The notes under the pieces: generated by a model
Seen by the model: the letters and a program-made list of their open reading frames with translations, nothing else
What the model was told of the DNA's origin: nothing
Databases searched by the model: none
Program-made: the position numbers and the translations under genes
From: an uncultured Lentisphaeria bacterium
Lineage (GTDB): Bacteria > Verrucomicrobiota > Lentisphaeria > Victivallales > UBA1829
Assembly (NCBI GenBank): GCA_949287225.1
Contig: CASEFP010000095.1
Location: 1 to 32,782, forward strand
Direction of reading: 5' to 3'
Length of the DNA stretch: 32,782 nucleotides
Part shown: piece after piece, positions 9,002-15,689 of the stretch
How positions within the stretch are numbered: position 1 is the stretch's first letter
Layout: the number at the start of each line of letters is the position of its first letter

Positions 9002-9739
9002 TCATCTCCCCGGCCGCTCTCCGGAGCGCGCATCCGGGGAGAAGCGGTCCATCAGAATGGCGATACCGCAAACGGCGGCGGTCTCCACGCGCAGCGTCCA
9101 GTTTCCGAAGTGAAATGCGTGAAATCCGGCGCCGCGCATCTGCCCCTCCTCTTCTTCGGTAAAACCGCCCTCGGGACCGACAAACCATGCGGCGGATGCG
9201 CAACCCTTCGGGAACGACTCATCAGCGCAATCGGAGACGGAGCCGAAAAAACACTGCTCACAGCATTCGGAGGCATTCTTCACGGCATCGCCGAAGGGCA
9301 GACCCGCACCGGTTTCCGGAACAAACGCGTTGCCGGATTGCTTGCAACCCTCAAACATCAGCTCCGTCCAGCGTCCGGTCACGGCGTCCTCATCGGGCAG
9401 AGATACGGAACGCGCGCAGACCATCGGCACAATCCGCCGGACGCCAAGTTCCGCACACTGTTTGAGAATCTGATCCATCTTCTGGCGGCGCGGCGGAGCC
9501 AGATACAGATGAAGAGCCGCTCCCGGGGGACGCGTCAGGATTTCACGCGACCGCAGAATCAGTGTCCTCCCGGCGGCGACCTCCGCTTCCCCGATGCAGC
9601 CGCGCCCGTCCATCAGGAGGCAGCGGTCGCCCTCGGATGCGCGCAGGGTCTTGAACAGGTGCGCGCTTTCGCCTTTCTCCAGGCGGACGGAACCCCCGAT
9701 CGGAAGTTCCGCTAGTTCATCGCAGCGGAATCTATGCAT
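9002..9739 (-). CDS. rsmE: 16S rRNA (uracil(1498)-N3)-methyltransferase RsmE
   Basis: A 245-aa SPOUT-class methyltransferase that methylates N3 of U1498 in 16S rRNA. It begins with the family's short N-terminal PUA-like domain (M-H-R-F, then H-L-F-K-T-L-R) and has the C-terminal SAM-binding trefoil-knot signatures V-G-P-E-G-G-F-T and L-R-V-E-T-A. The middle K-M-D-Q-I-L-K-Q-C-A-E-L-G-V segment is also typical. I chose ATG at 9739 because AAGGA lies about 7 nt upstream and the protein then starts as usual for the family; an in-frame ATG at 9775 would overlap murG by 44 nt. The chosen start overlaps the murG stop by 8 nt, so it is the last gene of the ftsW-murG-rsmE unit. Confidence 0.93.
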   Translation of the reverse strand: MHRFRCDELAELPIGGSVRLEKGESAHLFKTLRASEGDRCLLMDGRGCIGEAEVAAGRTLILRSREILTRPPGAALHLYLAPPRRQKMDQILKQCAELGVRRIVPMVCARSVSLPDEDAVTGRWTELMFEGCKQSGNAFVPETGAGLPFGDAVKNASECCEQCFFGSVSDCADESFPKGCASAAWFVGPEGGFTEEEEGQMRGAGFHAFHFGNWTLRVETAAVCGIAILMDRFSPDARSGERPGR

Positions 9740-10883
9740 GCAGCTTTCCTTCTCCCGCGCACGAGGCGGATACAATGTTCTCCATCATGTCGAGAATGCG
9801 CCCCGAGGCATCCGGAATCGCGATCGAGGCAAGCTTCTCCTTCGCTTTGCGGTACTCTCCGGCATGTTCCAGAAAATCGCGCAGGAGTTCGTTGAATGAG
9901 GCAGGCGAACACTCCGCATCCGGCAGAATCCGTGCCCCTCCGGAGGAGGCGAGCCAGCGTGCGTTGTCGAACTGGTGGTTCTCCGCCGCAAAGGGATAGG
10001 GAACGACGACGGCATATTTTCCGAAATAGGCAAGTTCCGATACGGTGCTTCCCCCCGCCCGGCAGAAGATCAAATCCGCGGCGGAGTAGAAAAGATGCAT
10101 GTCGGGGGAGGATTCCAGGAGAAGCGTGCGGTTCGGCAGCGCCGCGTAATACTCTTTGAGTTCCTCCATTTTTCCCGGTCCGGTAAGATGAATGACCTGA
10201 AACGCGGCCCCGCCCGGAAGATCGGCGGAGATCCGTCCGGAACGGTTGATGGAGGCCGCTCCGAGGGAACCGCCGAATACAAGAAGCGTCGGCGCGTCAG
10301 CCAGAAATCCAACGTTCCAGCGGCGGTTGATTTCGTCGATCGCAGCACTCTTTTCCATTTTTCCCGCCAGCAGCTCATGCCGGATCGGCATTCCCGTCTG
10401 AATGACGGGACATTTGCAAAGTGCACCGTCCGGCGAAGGAAACGAGAGCGCCAGCGCCTTTGCGTAACGGCTGAGAAATTTGTTCGCCTTTCCGAGACGC
10501 GCGTTGCCGTCGTGCAGGAACAGCGGAATCCCGAGAGAGTCTGCGGCGAAGGCGGCAGGCAGGGAAGCGAAACTCCCCATGCAGAGCACCGCCTGCGCCC
10601 TGAACTCCCGGAAGGCGCACCTGCAGCGGGCGCGCCCCCGGAGAAACGCCAGAAGAAAGCGCAGAAGTTTCCATGGATTTTTCGACGGCGGGAGCGCGGA
10701 CACCTGAAGGGTCTCAACCCCGAAGGAGCGCGCGATTTCCGCCTGTTTCGGCGCATTTTTTCCTCCGAGGACCAGAAGTGCACTTCCGCCCCGGGCGTTC
10801 AGTTCGCGCGCCACGCACAGACCGGGATAAAAATGTCCGCCGGTTCCGCCGCAGCTGACCGCGATTCGATTCAATTCCGTCAT
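9732..10883 (-). CDS. murG: MurG: UDP-GlcNAc:undecaprenyl-PP-MurNAc-pentapeptide GlcNAc transferase
   Basis: A 383-aa GT-B glycosyltransferase (GT28) that adds GlcNAc to lipid I to make lipid II on the inner face of the cytoplasmic membrane. The N-terminal glycine-rich loop S-C-G-G-T-G-G-H (residues 10-17) and the C-terminal UDP-GlcNAc-binding stretch with R-A-G-G-S-T-V-S-E-L and P-Y-P-F-A-A-E-N-H-Q are clear. Length is slightly above the usual ~355-365. It lies 12 nt after ftsW and overlaps rsmE by 8 nt. This is a piece of the division/cell-wall (dcw) cluster; the expected neighbours murD upstream and murC downstream are absent here. Confidence 0.95.
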   Translation of the reverse strand: MTELNRIAVSCGGTGGHFYPGLCVARELNARGGSALLVLGGKNAPKQAEIARSFGVETLQVSALPPSKNPWKLLRFLLAFLRGRARCRCAFREFRAQAVLCMGSFASLPAAFAADSLGIPLFLHDGNARLGKANKFLSRYAKALALSFPSPDGALCKCPVIQTGMPIRHELLAGKMEKSAAIDEINRRWNVGFLADAPTLLVFGGSLGAASINRSGRISADLPGGAAFQVIHLTGPGKMEELKEYYAALPNRTLLLESSPDMHLFYSAADLIFCRAGGSTVSELAYFGKYAVVVPYPFAAENHQFDNARWLASSGGARILPDAECSPASFNELLRDFLEHAGEYRKAKEKLASIAIPDASGRILDMMENIVSASCAGEGKLHA

Positions 10884-10895
10884 GGGACAACTCTC

Positions 10896-12155
10896 TTATT
10901 TTTTATGGAAAGGATTCCAACGGTTGACGGCCTCGCGGATCTTTGCAGCGAGACCCAGATGGTAATCGGGATAGGCGGCGTCGAGCGCCACACTGACAAT
11001 GAGCCCCGTCGCGACAAGACACGAGACCAGACTGCTTCCGCCGTAGCTGATGAACGGCGCCGGCATTCCCTTGGTCGGCCACGCGCCGGAGATCACGCCG
11101 ATGTTGATGATCGCCTGCATCGCGATGAAGGTGGTCAGGCCGAATGAAAGCAGAATGCCCTGGCGGGTCCTAGCCCGGGTGCTGATGGCGATTGCCAGCG
11201 AAACAAACACCGCGTAGGCGAGGATGACCACGCACATCCAGACGTATCCGAGCTCCTCGCCGACGATTGAGAGGATAAAGTCCGTATGCGCCTCGGGCAG
11301 ATACTTGTGCTTGAGGCGGCTTTCGGCAAACCCCACGCCGGTCCAGTTGCCCGAACCGAGCGCCAGAAGCGACAGCCAGAGCTGGTAGCCGGAACCCGAC
11401 TGCGTCAGCTCCGGATCGGTGAATGTCGTCAGACGTGCCAGACGGTATGGACTGAACCATTTGATCAGGTAATACCCGAGCGGCACTCCGATCAGCGGCC
11501 ACGGGAGAAGGCACAGAAGCCGGACGCCGCAGGCGTAGAGCATCGCGAAAAACACGATAATAAGCAGCACGGTCGTCCCGAGGTCCTTCCCGATGAAGAC
11601 CAGTCCCATCACCGGCGCGCAGATGAAGGCGCTTGCGAAAAAGAACTTCCACGGGGAGGACTCCACCATTTTCACGCCGTCGGAACACCACTTCGCGAGG
11701 AAAAGCGCCAGAACAACCTTGGCGTATTCCGACGGCTGGATATTCCCAACACCGGGAATCTGAATCCAGCGCCTTGCGCCGTTGATCGGTTTGAACATCA
11801 GTGCGACAACCAGCAGCGCACAGATGGCAAGCATCAGAATCCAGCTCCAGTCCGAGATGCGTTTGTAACCGATCAGCAGAACTCCGCCAAATCCGATCAT
11901 GCCGATGCAGCCCCAGATGATCTGCCGCATGAAGTAGGAAGCTCCAGCGATTCCAAACGAGGTTGAATACAGTACGGCAAGCCCGAACAGGAGCAGCATG
12001 ACGGTGGTCACGCAAAGTGCCGCGGCTTCCGCCAGAGGCGGTTCGCGCTGCTGCAGCTGCACGCTCTCCTTTTCCGTCTTTTTTGAAAATCTCGGTTTCA
12101 TGGCACGCTTATCCAACTCCGCAAAATCAAGCGATTGCAAAACGACAGGACGCAT
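10896..12155 (-). CDS. ftsW: FtsW/RodA-family (SEDS) peptidoglycan polymerase, probably FtsW
   Basis: A polytopic SEDS glycosyltransferase, about 419 aa from the chosen start. It has about ten hydrophobic segments and the family signatures P-S-E-Y-A-K, G-K-D-L-G-T-T, A-H-T-D-F-I, E-E-L-G-Y-V and the C-terminal P-F-I-S-Y-G-G-S-S-L. With its class B penicillin-binding partner, FtsW polymerises lipid II at the septum; its place beside murG favours FtsW over RodA. The start is uncertain: ATG 12155 has GGAAG 5 nt upstream, while ATGs at 12101 and 12263 are also in frame. Residues before 12155 look non-coding. The basic, glutamine-rich N-terminus before the first helix is cytosolic. Confidence 0.9.
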   Translation of the reverse strand: MRPVVLQSLDFAELDKRAMKPRFSKKTEKESVQLQQREPPLAEAAALCVTTVMLLLFGLAVLYSTSFGIAGASYFMRQIIWGCIGMIGFGGVLLIGYKRISDWSWILMLAICALLVVALMFKPINGARRWIQIPGVGNIQPSEYAKVVLALFLAKWCSDGVKMVESSPWKFFFASAFICAPVMGLVFIGKDLGTTVLLIIVFFAMLYACGVRLLCLLPWPLIGVPLGYYLIKWFSPYRLARLTTFTDPELTQSGSGYQLWLSLLALGSGNWTGVGFAESRLKHKYLPEAHTDFILSIVGEELGYVWMCVVILAYAVFVSLAIAISTRARTRQGILLSFGLTTFIAMQAIINIGVISGAWPTKGMPAPFISYGGSSLVSCLVATGLIVSVALDAAYPDYHLGLAAKIREAVNRWNPFHKK

Positions 12156-12241
12156 CGAATCTTCCGAAGGGAAAAACAGTCGGAAAACATTCCCGCACGA
12201 CCATCGGCGGAGCGGATCGCAAAGCGGCCTGTTCATCGCGC

Positions 12242-12270
12242 AATGTAATATTCCAAGGCACAACTTTCAA
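12242..12270 (-). promoter_or_regulatory. Possible promoter for ftsW-murG-rsmE
   Basis: Read on the minus strand, TTGAAA (12265-12270) and TACATT (12242-12247) are spaced by 17 nt. The -10 box matches consensus at only four of six positions, so this is a weak call. It would give a leader of about 80 nt before ATG 12155. Confidence 0.3.
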
Positions 12271-12276
12271 GGAGAA

Positions 12277-12405
12277 TCAGCAAGAAAAAGACGGATTCCC
12301 TTTTCTCCTGGCCTCCTCTGCAATACCGAGGAAAAAAGGAGTGGCATCGGACACCGGAATGAGATCGGCGTATTCCGCCGCCGTATCCGGCAGGAATGTT
12401 TCCAT
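12277..12405 (-). CDS. Possible small ORF upstream of ftsW, 42 aa
   Basis: A 42-codon frame on the same strand as ftsW, starting at ATG 12405 and ending at TGA 12277-12279. The translation begins M-E-T-F-L-P-D-T-A-A-E-Y-A-D-L-I and has a balanced, protein-like composition with helical character (G-I-A-E-E-A-R-R-K). The frame stays open for a further 18 codons upstream without a usual start codon. No strong ribosome site precedes the ATG. It resembles no family I recognise. It could be a small protein, the tail of a decayed gene, or chance; low confidence. Confidence 0.25.
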   Translation of the reverse strand: METFLPDTAAEYADLIPVSDATPFFLGIAEEARRKGNPSFSC

Positions 12406-12484
12406 TCCGTTATTGTTCCGGAAGTCTTCCGGGAAGGGATCTGATGGCCGCTCTTTTTTTTAAACCTTTTTTTTCATATGGCTA

Positions 12485-12513
12485 TTGACAAAAGACATGA
12501 CTTGCATTATAAT
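12485..12513 (+). promoter_or_regulatory. Sigma70 promoter of the GntR-headed operon
   Basis: TTGACA (12485-12490) and TATAAT (12508-12513) both match the consensus perfectly and are separated by the ideal 17 nt. Transcription would start near 12520, giving a leader of about 30 nt before ATG 12552. Confidence 0.85.
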
Positions 12514-12514
12514 C

Positions 12515-12526
12515 TAATCTAGATTA
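12515..12526. promoter_or_regulatory. Palindromic candidate operator at the promoter start site
   Basis: TAATCTAGATTA is a perfect 12-bp palindrome that begins one base after the -10 box and spans the predicted transcription start. A dimeric repressor bound here would block the promoter, so autoregulation by the GntR-type protein encoded next is the simplest reading. The palindrome is seen; the binding protein is inferred. Confidence 0.6.
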
Positions 12527-12551
12527 CTTAAATCAGAGAAAGAACTGATCT

Positions 12552-13850
12552 ATGAAAAGCAAATTCCATGAAATCGCCGAAGCGCTGCAGGAGAGGATCG
12601 ACAGCGGGTATTATACGGATCGCCTTCCCTCGGAGCAGGAGCTGGCGCAGCAGTTCAATACGGCGCTCGCCACGATCCGGAAATCGCTGGACATTCTTCT
12701 GGCGCGGGGGATCATCCGTAAAGTGCCTTATGTCGGGACCTTCCTTCAGCGGGAGGCGAGGAAAACCGTCCGGATCGCCTGGCGGCCGCTCAATTTCTGT
12801 CAGGAGGGCGACCGGGAAATCCGCGAGGCGGTGACAAAGCATTTCCGGGATTTCAGCGTCGAATTCGTCTCGGACTTCAAAACGATTGACATCCGGGACT
12901 GCGACCTGATCCGCTCCGTGGCCACCGCGTCGCTTTCGTTCAGTGAAAGCGTTCTTCCGCTTCCGCTCGATGTCATTGAAAAATACCGCAGTGACAATTA
13001 CTTTGCCAAACCGTTCCAGGCGCATCAGCTGAACAGCTTCCATTATGCGATGCCGATTCTTTTCTCACCGTCGATCCTGGTGCTGGATCTGGAGCTGTCC
13101 GCGGACTTCGGACGCGATCTCGGCCCTTACGACCTGACATGGGACACTCTCGCGGAACTGGCGGAATATGCCCGCAAAAAAGGCATTCCGTTATGCGGCG
13201 ACCGGGAAATCCTCAATCTTTTCCGCTGTCTGATCTACGCGGACACACCGAATGACACCCTGACGGAAATTGATGTGAAGAAACTGAAACAGCGGATTCA
13301 TAAAGCGTGGCCGGTTCTCACAGAACGGACTTCAGGGACCACTGGAAAGCATCTCCTCACCTGGTCATGCCGGCAGAGTCTGCCCGAACAGCTACGCAGC
13401 GGGAAATACGCACTTCTGGCGAATCCGGCGTTCCATGGGGGTGAAGCCTCGCGCAATCTGATTTCCGGCGAATTTCTCCTGATATCCAACCGCACAAAAC
13501 TGTTTTCCGAGGCTGTCGAGGTCATGGAATATATGCTCAGTCCGGAGATTCAGCAGCTGATCGCGAAATACAGGATGGGACTGCCCGTTCTGAAATCCGC
13601 CGCGCTGGATTCCATCTGCTCGCGTTATTACCGGGATGACATTTTCCTGAACGAAATCCCCAATATGCTTGTCAACAATGCGTCGGCGCAGGATTTTCTG
13701 TTCCGTCTGGAAGCCTTTTCCCGCGCCATTCTCCGGAAAGAGCTGACAGAGGAGCAGTTTACTGCCCATCTGGAATATGAAATCGACATGGCGCACCGCA
13801 AGGCCGCCGAAAACGACAGGGATATTTTCATGAAACTGGCAGGAGTCTGA
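12552..13850 (+). CDS. GntR-type wHTH regulator fused to a solute-binding-protein-like sensor domain
   Basis: A 432-aa regulator. Residues 1-70 form a GntR winged helix-turn-helix (L-P-S-E-Q-E-L-A-Q-Q-F, then A-T-I-R-K-S-L-D-I-L and a G-I-I-R-K wing). The rest does not look like the usual FadR, HutC or LacI-like effector domains. It resembles family-1 extracellular solute-binding proteins: Y-D-L-T-W-D-T-L-A-E-L-A-E-Y-A near residue 200, a G-E-F-L-L-I-S-N segment, and a tail of the form Y-M-L-S-P-E-I-Q-Q-L-I then M-G-L-P-V-L-K-S-A. No signal peptide is present, so it would be a cytosolic sugar or oligosaccharide sensor. It heads an operon with a zinc hydrolase, a pseudopilin and a beta-helix protein, and probably controls it. 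Confidence 0.8.
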   Translation: MKSKFHEIAEALQERIDSGYYTDRLPSEQELAQQFNTALATIRKSLDILLARGIIRKVPYVGTFLQREARKTVRIAWRPLNFCQEGDREIREAVTKHFRDFSVEFVSDFKTIDIRDCDLIRSVATASLSFSESVLPLPLDVIEKYRSDNYFAKPFQAHQLNSFHYAMPILFSPSILVLDLELSADFGRDLGPYDLTWDTLAELAEYARKKGIPLCGDREILNLFRCLIYADTPNDTLTEIDVKKLKQRIHKAWPVLTERTSGTTGKHLLTWSCRQSLPEQLRSGKYALLANPAFHGGEASRNLISGEFLLISNRTKLFSEAVEVMEYMLSPEIQQLIAKYRMGLPVLKSAALDSICSRYYRDDIFLNEIPNMLVNNASAQDFLFRLEAFSRAILRKELTEEQFTAHLEYEIDMAHRKAAENDRDIFMKLAGV

Positions 13851-13853
13851 GAA

Positions 13854-14933
13854 ATGGAAAGGATCACGAAATTCCACAAAAAATTCACCGCGGCAAACGG
13901 CCGTGAGATCGTTGTCACGTATCTCCGTGTCGCGGGAAGCGCGCCCGGTCCGGTGCTGACCATCATTTCCGGCCAGCACGGCATGGAGCACAGCGGGCCG
14001 AACCTTCTTCCGGAACTGGCGGAGGAGCTGGCGGCGCGCGAATTTGCCGGAACCGTCTTCCTCTGCCCCTGCGCGAATCCCGCCGCGCTGGAGATGGATT
14101 ACGAATTCTATCCGGAAAACGAGGATCTCAGCCTCATCAGGGATTATTACTATTCGATTTTCCGGCACAACTACTGTCCGTGGAATCTCGGACGGGACAA
14201 TGCGAAAACCCTTTACAATATGAACCGCCTCTGGAACCATCCGGACACGCCGGGCGTTGCCGGAAAAATCACAGAGTGGCTCTGGAACGAAATCTGCGTG
14301 CAGGCGGACATCGTGATCGACATGCACTGCCTCCAGGCGCAGAAACCTCTGATATTCAATTCTGCGGAGAAAAACAACCTGATCGCCCGTTATACAGGGA
14401 TTGAAGCCGTTTTCATGACAAATCCGAATCCCGATCCCTACAATGCCGGGAATCTGAACTGGCAGGCGTCCCATGATCGCGACTGCTACAGCATCTGCAT
14501 TGAATTTTCGCGCCAGCACGGACTCAAGGAGACGGAATACGAACCTGGAAAGCAGAGCGTCCGCAACATCATGACCGGCGCGCACATGCTCCCCGGGGAG
14601 GTCGTTCTTGACCGTCCTGTCTGGAAGATTCCCTACACTGCGAAAGGAACCAGATTCCAGGTATGCCATGCCGGTCACATCCGTTATTTCTTCCGCCTCT
14701 ATGATTCCGTGAAAAAAGGCGACAAGGTTTATGAGATCCGCGACATCGAGACTCTCGATGTGCTCGAAGAAGGGATTGCGGAAAACGACGGCATCGTCTG
14801 CGGAATTTCGCATCTGCCCGTTTCCAAGCCGGGTGTCCTGCCGTGCTGGATTCCCGAAGTCGAACTGCTGGCTCCCGCCGGAACAGTGCTGGAAAAAATG
14901 CCGAAGGATTTTTTCAAAAGAAAACAGGGATAA
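13854..14933 (+). CDS. Succinylglutamate desuccinylase/aspartoacylase-family zinc hydrolase
   Basis: A 359-aa protein of the AstE/AspA branch of the M14-like zinc hydrolases. Zinc ligands are visible as His42 and Glu45 (Q-H-G-M-E) and His158 (D-M-H-C-L). The substrate-binding Asn124-Arg125 pair (Y-N-M-N-R-L-W) and a probable catalytic Glu217 (C-I-E-F) are in the expected order. The family hydrolyses N-acyl amino acids or similar amides. There is no signal peptide, so it acts in the cytosol. It starts 3 nt after the regulator and ends 5 nt before the pseudopilin, so it is co-transcribed. Its substrate is unknown; release of an acyl or amino-acid group from a glycan fragment is possible. Confidence 0.85.
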   Translation: MERITKFHKKFTAANGREIVVTYLRVAGSAPGPVLTIISGQHGMEHSGPNLLPELAEELAAREFAGTVFLCPCANPAALEMDYEFYPENEDLSLIRDYYYSIFRHNYCPWNLGRDNAKTLYNMNRLWNHPDTPGVAGKITEWLWNEICVQADIVIDMHCLQAQKPLIFNSAEKNNLIARYTGIEAVFMTNPNPDPYNAGNLNWQASHDRDCYSICIEFSRQHGLKETEYEPGKQSVRNIMTGAHMLPGEVVLDRPVWKIPYTAKGTRFQVCHAGHIRYFFRLYDSVKKGDKVYEIRDIETLDVLEEGIAENDGIVCGISHLPVSKPGVLPCWIPEVELLAPAGTVLEKMPKDFFKRKQG

Positions 14934-14938
14934 GAACA

Positions 14939-15661
14939 ATGAAAAACAGATGCAGATTTACCTTGATAGAGCTTCTCGTAGTGATTTCAATCATCGCGAT
15001 TCTGGCGGCTCTGCTGCTGCCTGCCCTCTCCATGGCCAGGGAAAAAGCCCGGAGCATTCACTGTCTTGCCAATCTCCGGCAGCTTGGGAGCTGCTATTCC
15101 ATGTATCTGGATGACAACAAAGAGCACAATTACTATTTTGACAACAGTGTCTGGACACATTACTGGTACCGGGTTCTTGTGCAACTGAATTATATTCCCG
15201 GGACAAATATCAACAAAACACTTTTCGGAACAGACACAGATGAAATCTGTGCAAATCCAAGCGGAATACTGCGCTGTCCAAGTGAAAACAAGCCCAATAG
15301 AACATTTCGAGGATCACACTACGCAATGAGTGACTGTCAGATAGTCTCCCCTGATACCTCCGAACCAAATGGAATTTTGGCCCGTGTGTGGGTCATCAGT
15401 CCCCGAAGCGACGGATGTGCATCCTCGGTAGGACTTTTTGGTGACAGTGGCGTAAACAACCAGCCGACAGCCGGACTGCCATGGTATTTCAGTTATACCC
15501 CTCAAAGCCAGGGGTTCCGCCATAACAATGGCCGTTTATGGAATGTATGCTATCTGGATGGGCATGCAGGATCCATCACGCTTTTACAGGCACCAAGAAC
15601 TTCAGATGCCCTGTTTCGTTATTCCCGGGCAGTCTGGAGGAACGGCAAGAAAATAAATTGA
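14939..15661 (+). CDS. Type II secretion-type pseudopilin (second copy, H-x11-DG tail)
   Basis: A 240-aa pseudopilin. A six-residue basic leader (M-K-N-R-C-R) is followed by F-T-L-I-E-L-L-V-V and a hydrophobic helix, then A-R-E-K-A and C-L-A-N-L-R-Q, as in the pseudopilin at 429. Near the C-terminus R-H-N-N-G...Y-L-D-G-H is an H-x11-DG version of the H-X9-DG motif. I chose ATG 14939 because AGGGA lies 8 nt upstream and it puts the leader at normal length; the longer frame from 14843 overlaps the previous gene. The residue before the expected cleavage site is Arg rather than Gly. The middle of the gene is visibly more A+T-rich than its neighbours. It lies 28 nt before the beta-helix gene. Confidence 0.87.
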   Translation: MKNRCRFTLIELLVVISIIAILAALLLPALSMAREKARSIHCLANLRQLGSCYSMYLDDNKEHNYYFDNSVWTHYWYRVLVQLNYIPGTNINKTLFGTDTDEICANPSGILRCPSENKPNRTFRGSHYAMSDCQIVSPDTSEPNGILARVWVISPRSDGCASSVGLFGDSGVNNQPTAGLPWYFSYTPQSQGFRHNNGRLWNVCYLDGHAGSITLLQAPRTSDALFRYSRAVWRNGKKIN

Positions 15662-15689
15662 TACATCAACAAAATATGGATATTTACGC

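Larger units (their letters stand above)
12156..12551. other. Intergenic region between divergent ftsW and the GntR gene
   Basis: About 400 nt separate the divergent ftsW and GntR-type genes. The GntR side holds a strong sigma70 promoter and a palindrome. The ftsW side holds a possible weak promoter and a 42-codon open frame (12277-12405, minus), listed separately. A run of T and A (12453-12475) lies just before the GntR promoter. Confidence 0.6.
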
